Part shown: one piece after another, positions 47,537 to 59,472 of the stretch
How positions within the stretch are numbered: the stretch's first letter is position 1
How the letters are laid out: the number at the start of each line of letters is the position of its first letter
Source of the DNA: Homalodisca vitripennis
Taxonomy: Eukaryota > Arthropoda > Insecta > Hemiptera > Cicadellidae
NCBI RefSeq assembly: GCF_021130785.1
Contig: NC_060213.1
Coordinates: forward strand, 65,572,001-65,636,000
Length of the DNA stretch: 64,000 bases
Reading direction: 5' to 3'
Notes under the pieces: model-generated
What the model saw: the letters and a program-made list of their open reading frames with translations, nothing else
Databases searched by the model: none
What the model was told of the DNA's origin: nothing
Made by a program: the position numbers and the translations under genes

Positions 47537-48066
47537 TACAATAACAGGAGGGTTTACTTTCTCCTATCTGGACTTCAAGCTGTTGCTAGGTGTAGTACAT
47601 ATGTCTTGAGTGGCAGTCCATGCCACACCTTTAAAGTTGATGTACTAAGTTCTTACACCTGAGGATGAGTGTAGATTTCAATCCTCGAAAAGTAGTGCTA
47701 TACATTTTGTAACATATAAACATGTCAAATGTCCAACATAATGTTATATTATCAAAACATCCATCACAAATAACAAAAGCTATACAAGAAACAATGTTCT
47801 ATACAATGACAGAAGGGTTCACTTCTCCTGTCTGGATTTCAAGCTGTTGCCAGGTTTGGTACATATTTTTTGAGTGGCAGTCCATGCCACACCTTTAAAG
47901 TTGATGTACTAAGTTCTTACACCTGAGGATGAGTGTAGATTTGAATCCTCGAAAAGTAGTGCTATACATTTTGTAACATATAAACATGTCAAATGTCCGA
48001 TATAATATTATATTTTCAAAACATCCATCATCAATGACGAACTTAAACAAGAAACAGTTATGTCGT
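47537..48066 (+). mobile_element. Tandem pair of 265-bp units
   Basis: Unit 1 (47537-47801) and unit 2 (47802-48066) align throughout. They are almost identical from GAGTGGCAGTCCATGCCACACC through AACATATAAACATGTCAAATG, with more changes at both edges. After CTGAGGATGAGTG comes an arm closing TCCTC then GAAAAG, so GAGGA/TCCTC forms a hairpin. GTGGCA.GTCCA.TGCCAC is a second perfect hairpin. No frame is conserved. The layout recalls tandem terminal repeats of Penelope-like elements, by resemblance only. Confidence 0.75.
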
Positions 48067-48069
48067 GAC

Positions 48070-49480
48070 AGTTACGTTTATGTTAAATGTGAATTTCCAA
48101 ATTATATTATATATTTCTGTATATGATGTTTTTTTACCTTGCGAGGGTAACATGTTCGGGTAGCGTTAAATTCGATAACTAGTAAAACTGAATTTCTTAG
48201 GCAGCCATTTTTAAAAGAGCAAGTCACGTGAGATTAGTCTCGTATTTCGTTTTGCCAGAGCATGAAACTAGTTTAACAGGGTGCCAAATTAAAAACTATG
48301 TTGATTTTGTAGATCTTTGTTATACATATATTTCAAAAGTCAATTAAGCGCTTTATGTTTCACATATTAATGCAAATTTGCTGTCTTTTTTCGCGCATTT
48401 TAAAACAGATTTAAGTTTCTTAATAGTATACATATTCTTTATATACTATCTTACTTACTTGCTTAAAATATTCGTTGCATTTTTATAGTATACGACCTAA
48501 CTGTGATAGTTAACTTATATTTAATGATAAAAAATGTAAAAGGTAATTACTACCCACTTAACCATTGGTTTGAAATTTTGTTTTAAATATCAGTTTACCT
48601 TATCTGAACAAGCTTATATACAGGAGTTTTTCGAAAAATTTAAGAATCCTCTCTAGAATTTTTGAATAAAGGTAAATAAACTAAATTTACATTACTGATA
48701 TAGTGTGTACAATGTTCCCTTATATTTGAAAACACGAAAGAGCAGTTTAAAGGTCAGTAAATATAACTTTTTCATCGGAACGCTGTGTTGTAGAGGGAAA
48801 CGAGTACGTTTTTATGGCAAGTGCAGAGCCCGTTGAAAGTCTGCAGAAAGGGGTGGTGCGGAATATTCCACCGATAGTCTCTATGCTCTTTTGGCTTTGA
48901 GTGCTCGCATCGCAGCAGGCTAGTCAAAGAGGAAAAATAAAACTTCAATGTGAAATTTACAAAAGGGTAACGTTTTTGTAAAGGATTTTTATATTCTACG
49001 AATTTTATTACAATGGCCTATTGAACAATAGATCTCAGCTTACACGGATATGCAACTATATATCACATTTTTTCCTTTGTTTTAGTAATTTATAATTTGT
49101 TTAATAATATTTTTATTAGGATTTTTCACATCGTACATGCTTTTTAAAACATCGAAGAAAGAATGAAACGCCATAGTATCCGTTCTTTTCTTCGTAATAT
49201 TTTTATGTATTAGAAGGATATGCTGGTAAAAAGTGTAAAAATAATAATACATATTCAAGACCAATTAATGTATTAACAATATTATAATTCAACCAAAGTT
49301 AGATCTTTATTATGGCCATAAAGCAACCAAGGGAAAGACCATAATTACTACTACTACTTGCACTTTAGAAGCACACATGCAGCTTTTCTTAAAATCGATT
49401 TTAACCATTTCAACGGTCACTATCCTGTTCATTTTTCCTGCTTGATCTATGTGAAAAATAATTTTCAAAATATGACGCTA
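48070..49480. other. AT-rich sequence without recognised feature
   Basis: A GC-richer patch at 48770-48930 is the only compositional change. Confidence 0.4.
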
Positions 49481-49481
49481 A

Positions 49482-49512
49482 TAACCTAACCTAATCAGCA
49501 AAGGTTAGGTTA
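49482..49512. repeat. Perfect 11-bp palindrome of telomere-type words
   Basis: TAACCTAACCT, a nine-base spacer, then AGGTTAGGTTA. Each arm is two units of the insect telomere word TTAGG or its complement. Confidence 0.9.
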
Positions 49513-50150
49513 GTTATAATGTCGGTTAGTTTCTCGAGACATTATACAATTCAATTCTCATATATGGCTGTTAGAATAAATCCATTCAAGAAATGCATTT
49601 GAATGATCAGAGTGTTACATTAATTAAGTAACTTTAAATCAGTTATTGATAAGTGGCTGGTAGAAAGGCCATGTTATGACTTGTCACAGTTATTCATCTG
49701 ACATCAGTGGGATAGTTGTTTTTTAGTTATTTTTCTGGTAAAAAACACTTTTCTATGTAGATTATTTCATCTTCTATCAATGACTCTATTATTTAAATTG
49801 TTTTGATATTATTTTGCTGTTAGTATAACTGTTTATGCATATAATGTCTTATGATCAAAAATTCTATATAATCTGATCTAATATTTATTTATTTACGTAT
49901 ATTGGTTAACGGATAGATGTCAAGAAAACCTAGACTGGCTCGCGATTTGTGGACTATACAGCCATAAAACCTATGTTTTATTTACCACAAGATGATATTC
50001 CATTCATATGTAGGCATCGCTTCAATGATGGGGCAGAAGAGAAGAGAACCACTAGCCGATCGACGTAGACCTCACCATTCAAAGAGTTTTTATTGTTTAT
50101 CTTAATTTTTCACGTAACCTCAAACTTTTTAATATACAGTTTAAAAGACT
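49513..50150. other. AT-rich sequence without recognised feature
   Basis: Nothing recognised. Confidence 0.4.
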
Positions 50151-50154
50151 ATTT

Positions 50155-50560
50155 CTAAAAGCACATTTCATCTACAACTAATTTAAAAGTATGAATGTGT
50201 TTAAATTTGAACACGCCACACCGTGTTTCAACAATCTCCAGCAAACTCGACGCAATGAATGGGCACACAAGCACAAATGAAGTGAAAGAATTGTAAAGTC
50301 TGCGAAAATCCGGCGCGGCGGTGTCAGCGCTGGAACATCTCTGGATCCTACACAATAATCTTGAGTATTTGCCCTTTTAATGAGGGTCTCTGTAAATATA
50401 CCCGGCTTTACATTTTACTTCTTGTTTGCTGTATTCTTTCAAATCGTCATTATTTGCACCTCCTCGAATTTCGCCGAGTGGGTTTATTGCCACACTACCG
50501 ATTGTTCCGGCTGTATTCACTTAATTGCTTCCGTTCAGGATTCAAGTGAATTTTACTTTA
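50155..50560. other. Higher-complexity non-coding island
   Basis: 400 bp of balanced composition (GAAAATCCGGCGCGGCGGTG near 50305, CCTTTTAATGAGGGTC near 50373). Overlapping 60-66 codon frames on both strands have no domain. A candidate conserved non-coding element by composition. Confidence 0.25.
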
Positions 50561-51990
50561 CTTGAAAATCTGTCACTTAAAAATACATTTTCTATCGAAG
50601 ATAATTTTTGTCCAGCGTGTACATTCGTTGGATATGTGAAATATTAAGTCATAATTAAATATTATGAGTTGATCAACAAATTTATAGAGGATCCTGAACT
50701 ATACTATCATAATTCTCAATGATTACTACTATTTTATGGTATTATTAAAATTTAATTGCTTTCAGGGCCTTTTCATAGTAAAGCAACAATTTCCAAAAAC
50801 AATATATATTTTTATATCAGAACTGGTAACCAATTGGTCTTTTGAAAAATATAAGATAATAAACATTTAAAATACGACACAGTATATAGTTTTGTATTAT
50901 AACATGTGTGAAGATTGCTGTATTTAAAAATAGACAAATTCATATAGCATTCAGTCTTATAACATATGCGCTAACATGTTACTGTTTAACTCGCTGTTCA
51001 GGGCTTATTTGATTTTAATGGTAACAGAAAAAACGGAAATCAAACTGGATCGTTAATAAACTGTTTTACCTAGTAATCTATTTTTTTAAATTTTCAACTA
51101 GGAAAATATATAGATAATATCCATGACAGCTCATACGATATTTCACGTACTTTAAATAAACATATTTTTTCACAGGTTACCCTCAGATATAAAACAGCCA
51201 TATATTGTACACAGTCAGCCTAAACTACTTACTAAATATTATTTTCTCATGTTTTGTTGAAAGATAAATAGCTTCATTTTGAGTCTTTGCCTAACCTATA
51301 CAGGACGAAATGAAATTCTAACGCAATTTAAAAAATATACAAAATATGCTTGCAATATTTTTCACAAAGAATAGCCAACAAACTTGTATCTTGCTAAGGT
51401 ATGTTATACGGAAAAAAGTACATTCAAATGTACATTCAAAGTTCCACGCATGAATTTCTCGTTGTTTCAAACATGGCCAACAACCGTATAAATTTTACAG
51501 CTTGCTGTTTTTGCAATCTTCCACTTATAAATTTCCAACCATTACAACATGATTAAGGACCATTTCACATTTTTACCTCGCTTTTTAAGTATCTTCCATG
51601 CACGCATTTCTCATTATTACTCCATATTTAACAACCGAATCAAACTTTCAAACAATATGTGAAGAACTGCCGGACAAAATCCAGTGCCTTCCTCAAGTTT
51701 TTATATTCTCGTAAATCTTGTGTTGTTAAATTCATTATTAAAGTGTTGTGCCATACCAAATCTCTTTATCAATTATGCCAATTATTCATAACTTTTATAA
51801 TTACTTTTTATTGATTATGTAGGGAAATAACTTCTTGAACACTTTAGGAATTGATTGGTTCTCTAGGTCTGAAAATGGAGAGCAAAATGCATTACATTAT
51901 CTAATTTCAGTGACAGTACACTCAAATCCTATATTACCACACATCATCTGGACCTGCTTATCCAGTCTATGTTACTCACGATATGCAACA
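50561..51990. other. AT-rich sequence without recognised feature
   Basis: Nothing recognised. Confidence 0.4.
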
Positions 51991-51999
51991 TGATTTTCC

Positions 52000-52340
52000 A
52001 TGTGTTGAGCGATACAATGTTTATTCAAGGGAGCGAGCGTTTCAAATTTATGACGTTAAACAATCCTGACAATTTCTTTGGTAACGCCCCTTACGTGTGG
52101 GACGTTGGATTGTTGGTGTGGGAGTTTGGATTCAACAACTCTTGCACTAAGTGAAAGGTGAACTAATGGCTTGGAAATTAAGTGGCGAGTTGAATTTAAC
52201 AGCACCTCTGTGTCATAAATATTAATAACAACGACGTCACCTGACTCGACGCAAATGTAATTAATTTGGACTAAGTGAAGCTTACAGACAAGTGGCATCG
52301 TTTTCTTAATTAATTAATTCGTTCGTCACAAGTGGCATGA
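52000..52340. other. Higher-complexity non-coding island
   Basis: Contains GACGTCAC (52233, CRE-like), two ACAAGTGGCAT words (52289 and 52328) 39 bp apart, and TTAATTAATTAATTCG between them. The paired word and homeodomain-type TAAT run suggest a binding-site cluster; this is inference. Confidence 0.3.
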
Positions 52341-52769
52341 TTAACAATTTTGTGCCAAAAAACAGCAAAGCTTGTTTCAGTTTGCTCCTGGATAACAATC
52401 TTAGAATTTATGAAAAACTAACAAGACTTACTTAACGATAAAGACTGTGTGCCTATTTGCATGAAAGTTTTTAAGTTTATAAAATAACCTCATTTGTGTA
52501 ATTTTATAGTAATAGTCTACTTGAAAACCTATACTATTATATGAAAATCTATACAATTATGTCTTTTTTATATTTATATATTACTTAATTGGGTAAAAAA
52601 TACTGAAACGTTATAATGAAACTTTACATGGACATTCTTAGGGTCCCTGGTTATAATATGTGCCTATTCCTATTTCAAAACTCTATCAAGGCTTCGCCCC
52701 AATTATTTGTATTTATACTCTTAAAAGCAAAGAGATAGGTTGACAGTCACAAAATTTCTTATTTTAGAT

Positions 52770-53265
52770 ATTTATCGCTGATGAGCACAGAGTTTATTCA
52801 AATAAGAAAATTAAAAGTTTTAGTAAAACTATACATATGCCGTACTTCGTCAGTACCGTAATGCAGATATCAAAGACTAAGTTATTATCTAACTTTTACT
52901 ATAACTTTAAAGGCTATAAAATTAAATACATTCTTGTTCAGGGCACAGAGCAAACTCAGTTATCCCACCAGACTACAATGACCTAAATTTGACGTTTTAT
53001 TACCAAGTAGGTTTTTTATACCTGTGTATGTATATATATTTACTTGATCGAGGAAACGATGCAAATTCAACTATAGCACAAGAAATTACTAATACAGGAG
53101 TAAACTATGGTCATGAACATATACTTTTTTATATATTTTCTTAGCCATGGCAACAAGAAAAACTCAACATTGGCGCCAGAAATATAATAAATTCACTTTA
53201 ATCAGAAGTGCTCATACTCAGCCATAGCGTACAGAATTTCATACGATGCCGCGGGTTACTGCTGG
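52770..53265 (-). mobile_element. CTAGCAGT-family element, copy 4
   Basis: Minus strand starts CCAGCAGTAACCCGCGGCATCG and shares TAAAAGTTAGATAATAACTTAG and the GAGCACAGAGTTTATTC region with the 41.8-kb copy. The longest copy seen, about 500 bp. No open frame. Confidence 0.7.
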
Positions 53266-54110
53266 TGTGTAATAAACCGATTTGTTTTAGATCGTATAGC
53301 AAACTTTGCCTAATCTCTTTGTATTCCTTACTAAAAGCAAGGTATTAAACTAAATTAAAATCTTTTAATGTAGTCACTATTGCCTATCAACATTTTAAAT
53401 CTAATTATATTAAATTTTTACGAAAAAGTAATTACAGACGTTTTACTTGATTTTTTACAAAAATCGCACGTTAGATATGGAGTTATAACACTTAAAAACA
53501 TTGCTAATATATTTGTGGCAGCATCGTGCACAATAGATGACAACCAATAATATCTGTTAGGTTTTGCTGATTTCTATGTACTCAAAAATTGTAAGTCTGT
53601 GGAATATCATCGTGTTCAATACTTAATTACCAAACTTGTCTTGAAGAGGCAACTAAAGTCAAACTACATTTAGTTATCTCCATAATTGTAATATTAACTT
53701 AACGCACTTATTTTTTATTCCAGCATATTGGGAAAAGTTTTATTTTAAATCTATAATTAATATTTACATAAATGTTTATTAGTTTCTTTGTAAACTATGT
53801 ACTTTTTGTTATTTAAACGATGAAGTCCAACAAAGTTTGAGATTTCTTCCTGTATAAAAATATCGGACAAACTAAAAAGCGTTTAGTGTGAGACATTTAA
53901 AATGAGACAACCCCCATAATTCTACGACTAATCGCATTGTTCTTATGGCGTTAAATCCAGGTCATCTTACTACTAACAGCTCTTAAAAAGGCGTTTCAAT
54001 TTTGGCTCAAAGTGTGTCGTTACTGATTCTCTAAAAACAGGTAGTAGAACTATGGTACTCCGTTTTTCATGTTACTGATGTAGTGCATAAACTGTAGTAA
54101 CAAAAGTCCT
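53266..54110. other. AT-rich sequence without recognised feature
   Basis: Nothing recognised. Confidence 0.4.
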
Positions 54111-54114
54111 AGCC

Positions 54115-54345
54115 ACTGCGCTCATGAGTCCAAAGGCCGATTCGACACAACGACAGTTCCGGTTGTCGTCCTCACCGGAAGCTGTGATCTAGATGGCGGG
54201 CTTAACGAACTGAGAAGAGACGATGTGCTGACGCTCGATCTCGAGCCCGCACCGTTGCGTTGTTTGTTGTTTGACGCGCTCGCATGTAGGCTCATCACGT
54301 GATAAAGCACAACTCACAGTGAGTCCTTCGTTCGCTAACTTTACA
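54115..54345 (-). other. GC-rich island, possible exon or promoter region
   Basis: Strong composition shift with several CpG and inverted CTCGATCTCGAG/GAGCCC words. A 62-codon minus frame (54122-54310) is serine-rich (SRSSVSTSSLLSSLSPPSRS) and open through the whole island. It has no recognised domain and could be the N-terminal exon of an unseen gene, a 5' UTR or a regulatory island. TAGATGGCGGG at 54191 is only a loose CTCF-like match. Confidence 0.25.
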
Positions 54346-54424
54346 CAACAGATTTATATTGTTGTTTGATCAAAAATTTCTAAAATAACAACTGATTTAG
54401 TAGGCTTCTGGCTGGAGTTTCTTA

Positions 54425-54985
54425 AAGCAGTTTCGTAGCACCAACACAAAAAACAAAGATTTATTTTACATTCAGTTTTAATTTTTAAGCACAAAATTAA
54501 ACTTTCAAGTAATATTGTTTCGCATTTTGGATTTAAAATGTTCAAATTAGCTTGGTTGTCCTTAATAATATGTTTCTAGTGAAAGATAATGTCCATATTT
54601 ATTTCAGTCTTTAAAATTAAGCAGTTTCGTAGCACTAGCACAAAAAACAAATATTTATTTCACATGTTATCTTTTAAGCACACAAATGAACTTTCAAGTA
54701 ATATTGTTTCGCATTTTAGATTTTAAATGTTCAAATTGGCTTACTTTTCCTTAATAATATATTTCTAGTTAAATAAGATTTCCATAATCATTTCAGTCTT
54801 AAAATTAAGCAATTTCGCAACACTAACATTTTCAAGAAAACTCAACTGATCTTTCATATAATATTAATTCGCACTTTGTTTTTAACATTTTAAAATTACC
54901 TTAGTTGTCCTGAATAACATGTTTATATTGAAAGAAGATTTCCATATACATTTCTACTTTGAAATTAAAATTGTGTGCACCAAAA
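54425..54985. repeat. Tandem triplicate, ~190-bp units
   Basis: AGCAGTTTCGTAGCAC at 54426, the same at 54620, and AGCAATTTCGCAACAC at 54808 start three units of 194, 188 and about 177 bp. Shared words in order: ACTTTCAAGTAATATTGTTTCGCATTTT, TTCAAATT, TCCTTAATAATAT, TTCCATA. Units 1 and 2 are closest; unit 3 is most diverged. Non-coding. Confidence 0.9.
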
Positions 54986-55320
54986 TAAATTTATGAATAT
55001 AAAAATCAATACTTAACTTAGTACACAAAGCTTATGATGCATATATCCATTCTTCTGCTCTACACAATTGTGTATAAAAAGGTACAAACATATTTTAGCA
55101 TAAATTCTCAACTAGTTTTTTTGTAAACCGTCTTCTTTTCCCGTCTTTGGTCTTTAGCATAACAAAAAAGACTATTTTTATCTTTGTACTTTGCATACAT
55201 TTTTCAACTGGTAAGATGCAATGATACCACATTAACCATTTTTGTATTCAAATATAGTCCAACAATTTTGGAACTTATAAACTATTTTACTTCTATTTAA
55301 AATTAAAGTCAAGAATGTCT
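54986..55320. other. AT-rich sequence without recognised feature
   Basis: Nothing recognised. Confidence 0.4.
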
Positions 55321-55323
55321 TAT

Positions 55324-55500
55324 TTTACCTAATTAGTCCTAAGAAGTCCTCTCTAAAACTAAAATTTGAGACAAACGGCTTAACTGTGACTTGAGGATCA
55401 CCACTAATGGCCAGGTAGGCAGACTGCTTGCACGGCAGGTTACCTATCCAAGCAACAACCACACTCGGGATTTTGATTTGATCATCTCGCGAATTGGTAT
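55324..55500 (-). mobile_element. 5S rRNA-related SINE, copy 2
   Basis: Minus strand reads GAGTGTGGTTGTTGCTTGGATAGGTAACC (5S box C region, in pieces), then AGTCTGCCTACCTGGCC. Next come the same body words as copy 1 (GTGATCCTCAAGTCAC, TTAAGCCGTTTGTC, TTAGAGAGGACTTCTTAGG). The 5S-like head is more diverged than in copy 1, so it is the older copy. Confidence 0.6.
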
Positions 55501-55729
55501 TTAGAAATCTATGAGTTCGTCGAGACATGGATATAATGAAAACTAGATATATTATTTATAATAACATTAATTATAAATACATATAGAAATATGCCTTTCT
55601 TATACGAAAAACTAAAGATCCCTATGTATAAGAATTGGATAGTACAGTAATTGGGGATAAATCAGTAAATCAAGCTTCAGTCTTATGTTTTAATGGAAAA
55701 TATTCAAAATTAAGAAATCCAAGAGTTTC

Positions 55730-55945
55730 ATTCAGCAGCTGATAAGCCCGCAAACATCACCTACAGTTTCCGAGACGACACGCCATTAATCAGCTGATAT
55801 TAACGAGGTTTAAATGGCGTCTTCATTAGCCAACCCTTGGGACATTCTTTAATCGCTCCACTTTACTTCCGCTGCTGGGAAAATGTGTTTTCGCGAAACT
55901 TCCCTGGCATCGCAGGCCGTATATCACTTTACATTTTGTCACTGT
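55730..55945. promoter_or_regulatory. Candidate regulatory island with paired CAGCTGATA words
   Basis: CAGCTGATA occurs at 55736 and 55791, exactly 55 bp apart. Each joins an E-box (CAGCTG) to a GATA core, and GCCATTAATC and GGAAAATG words lie around them. Higher complexity than the flanks. Regulatory role is inference. Confidence 0.3.
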
Positions 55946-56544
55946 TTAGTTCCCTAAATTAATTGTCTTGGATTATTTTAGCCTCTTTCTCAAATCTGAA
56001 TCAATACGACAAATTTGCCTAGAGAGGATATCAATGTCGCATTATATTTCTCCCACATCGCTGGTATTCAGCAACCTCTCTACATTTACGGAGACACTAA
56101 TCCATACCTACCGATCAGAGAAACATACAATAACAGAACTTTCAGCTCGTCACAATGTTTACCAAAATATAATAGTGGGATTCTAGTTTAAAGTTGTTGT
56201 TATATTCAAGATGTGCTTTAGTATTATAGTAGTCTCCAATAAAAGTACATCATTACTGTAATATCTAGAGACTTTGGTGTTATAAATAAATGAATAAAAA
56301 TGCCTTTTTAAGCGTTTCTCAGTACATAACTATTTTTTTTTTTTTTTTAGAATAACTTGCGTCAAATGGTATATGCCTAATAACTACTTATCAACTAAAT
56401 AACAATAACATACATTACAACACACAAATTATAACAAAGATTACAAAACGGTTAAAACGCTATTAATTAAGTATTTTAAGGCAAGTCAAATATAGAAATG
56501 AAAATTATGTAAATAAAATATATAAAAGTTCTAAAACCTACAAA

Positions 56545-56545
<1 letters not shown>
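55946..56545. other. AT-rich sequence, T-run at 56331-56350
   Basis: A 72-codon frame (55968-56186) has no recognised domain. Otherwise nothing was seen. Confidence 0.4.

Positions 56546-56546
<1 letters not shown>

Positions 56547-56582
<36 letters not shown>
56547..56582. repeat. (TA)n microsatellite
   Basis: About 18 TA units directly downstream (in LINE orientation) of the remnant at 56640-56990. Confidence 0.97.
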
Positions 56583-56586
<4 letters not shown>

Positions 56587-56624
56587 CACTAATTAATATG
56601 CAAATCCTTTAATTACATCTTAGT

Positions 56625-56990
56625 TTAATTACATCTTAGTTGCTGCCGTTGTGTATTTTTTAATTTTTTTTTTTTAACATGCTAGGAGCATAAGACTTTA
56701 TGGTGTCAGGGAGTTTATTATCCAAGGTTGGGCCAAAGTAGGTGAAACTTTTCCTCACGACCACAAGCCGCATTTGAAGAAAGTGAAGCTTTCGGTCTTG
56801 GCGGGTGTTCCTTTGAGTGATCTCTTCCCGATACGACAGTTCGTGTGTCCAAGATACCGAGGCTCTCCAAGACATAGGACTTGCGAGTCATACAGTTTGT
56901 CAGGAGCCTGCATACGTCTTCCATTGTGGCCAACCCGACTTTCTCTCTAAAGGGAGATACATGTTCCTGCCGACTTCACGCAAAAAAGGA
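56625..56990 (-). pseudogene. Non-LTR retrotransposon ORF C-terminal remnant
   Basis: On the minus strand one frame gives RLLTNCMTRKSYVLESLGIL. A second, shifted by a frameshift, gives EITQRNTRQDRKLHFLQMRL, then VRKSFTYFGPTLDNKLPDTI and KSYAPSMLKKK. An H/QNTRQ segment, a SFTYFGP..NKLP motif and a terminal FK/LKK run are the usual C-terminus of CR1/Jockey-type LINE polymerases. An A-rich run follows (T-run on the plus strand, about 56662-56676), then AGATGTAATTAAA twice. At least one frameshift; no catalytic region. A dead, 5'-truncated insertion. Confidence 0.7.
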
Positions 56991-57330
56991 ACCTAACAGC
57001 CGAATATTGCACATTTTGAAATCTTCTGTAACAAATATAAAATTCCTCGCAAATATAAATTAATGACATGTTTTTATTGCTAGACTACTAATGCTTTCCA
57101 AATTTTAACCATATGATTCGTTTTAGGTTGAAATATCATACTCCATTACGATGCTTGTTGTAATAGCTGCCTTTTATGGCGTTATAATATGGTTTCAGTT
57201 CAAATAGATATTTTATTAAATTATTTGATTGATGATTGACGCACAACGCTACCAATACCTACATTATCCAAATTAGTGTCGCAATTCCTGTAGAAATATA
57301 GGTTCCAGCCCTTCAAAGGGGTGCAATAAC

Positions 57331-58160
57331 GGATCTGTCAATTACTTGATGACAAAAAAAAGATGGTGTGGATTACGCTGGTCTTATCATAGCATACAAA
57401 TATTGGTAGTGTTCTAAACGAGCTCTAATTATCTCAGGGATAAACGGTTATACCTTGCCAACATTATTGAAGGAAATCTTCTGATGGATCTGTCAATTAC
57501 TTGATGATGGAAAAGATGGTGTGGATTACGCTGGTCTTATCATAGCATACAAATATTAGTAGTGTTCTAAACGAGCTCTAATTATCTCAGGGATAAACGG
57601 TTATACCTTGCCAACATTATTGAAGGAAATCTTCTGATAGATCTGTCAATTAGGCGGTGATGTAAAGGATGGTGTGGATTACGCCTGTGTTATTATAGCA
57701 TTCAAATTTTAGGGATTTTTCTCAGTGACCTCCAATTATATCATTGATGACGGTTATTCTTTCCCATCATTATTTAAGGAAATTTGATGATGGATCTGTC
57801 AAATACGCGACGATACAAAATATACTGAGGATTTCATATAAGATCTTGATAGATAGGCGTATATTGAGATCGTTCAATGATCATTACTAATCACAATGAT
57901 GATCATTTACTACCTACCGTCATTGGTGAGGGTGCAAGCAGACAGATTTCTCAATAAAGTAATGATACAAAATCATTCTGGTGACGCGGGTCTTCCCATA
58001 GGATCGGAAAATTGGAGTTTCTTATCACAGTGACAATCAGTTACGTCTTCCCACCATTGTACAAGAAGGGTGCCGGCAAGACGGGTGTGTCAACTACAAG
58101 ATGCTGCAAGTTGGTGTAGATGACGCAAACTTCATATATGAGAAAGCAAGAGTATACACT
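57331..58160. repeat. Tandem array of six ~153-bp units with graded divergence
   Basis: Unit starts marked by GGATCTGTCAATTA or variants lie at 57331, 57486, 57639, 57792, about 57943 and about 58083 (steps 155, 153, 153, 151, 140). Units 1 and 2 differ at only a few positions. Units 3 to 6 are increasingly diverged but keep TGGTGTGGATTACGC-like and CATTATT-AAGG-like words. AAGGGGTGCAATAAC just before unit 1 resembles the end of units 4 and 5. Non-coding satellite-like DNA. Confidence 0.92.
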
Positions 58161-59470
58161 GTTTCCTAAATCTTTAAAAATAGTTCCGAAAATTTCGTTT
58201 AGTAGTTTTTTAGTAAAATTATGACTTTAATTATATATCTCCCTCAATCTACATAACATCTCTTGAAAAGCTCTTATACTAGTTTATTATTTCGGAAATA
58301 CGTTTTTGTGTAAGATTTATCATAAATAAGCATGGAAAAAGCAATTTGTATAGTTGTGTTTTCTAGAGCCATAGCAACCACTATTATTATTTCTATATTA
58401 ACACGTATCTGACATATGCCATACTTTATTTTTACTCTTTTAAAAATGCGCATGAGTAAATAGAATGGGTTCACTCACTTAGAAGGTTTAGTACAAAATA
58501 TAAAACTATATAGTACTTGAAACTACAATGTCATTTATGTTCTGGAAATGTAAAAGCACTTATTTATCACGTTTTGCTCAACGTGCAGAGCGGCGCTCTC
58601 AGTCTACCTGTAAGCGATTCACAAATGTCAGTGGGAGATTAACGTTCTCCGCATCTGGGAATAAAAAATCTTCCAACAATAGCTGTTAAAATATGCTGAT
58701 TGCCTCAGCCACTCTTGCATAATTCATAATATTAGAGCTGTTTTCCTTCAAAGCTTTTATGAAAACACCGGCATTCTCCGACCAGAAAACTGTTTGTGAT
58801 TATAATCAGCGGATCTTAAATACGCCTTCAATTACTGTTTCCAAAATTCAAACAGAATTGGTTCTACATTGTTTTCAAAAAGAATCTTGTAATTAGGTTT
58901 TGTGAGACAGTAAATTAATCAAGTATTCCAATAAAGTTTATTTTAGTTTTCCAAGCTTATTCTGTTTACCAAGAACACAATGTAGATTTAAATTTAAACT
59001 TGGTGAAAAATGGCGATTCTTTTAACTTCCTTCATTGCAGTGATGGTAAACTCAAACGCTGTTGAAAGATGTTTTCTAGAATAAATACAGGGTTTCTGGA
59101 ATTCCTTTTGCCTTCTACTTGTGTGAAAACTAATCAGTCACATGCTCGACACACTTGATTGATTACGTGCACTATCAGTACCCGCAAAGTCGAACCCAAC
59201 AAATTGTGAAGAATTGCTAAAAAAAGATAATTTATTTCTGGTAGATCATTTAGAACACAGTGGATTTTTTATTCGTAGTAAGGAACCAGTTTCATATAAA
59301 TTGATTATTATGATTCTCTTATCAAATAAACCTTTTATTTTAATGCAATGTAGAGCATTGATGCAACATTTGAACGTAACTTATTTTTATTTGGTTTTCA
59401 TTATTATATTAATTTATATCGTACTTCAGATCATATCTGTTACATTATCACTGAAAAAGTACTGTATTAT
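58161..59470. other. Non-coding DNA with a GC-richer island at 58570-58830
   Basis: The island contains GCAGAGCGGCGCTCTC (near-palindrome) and balanced composition without a frame. An 87-codon frame at 59214-59477 is hydrophobic and AT-driven and is not recognised. Confidence 0.4.
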
Positions 59471-59472
59471 TT

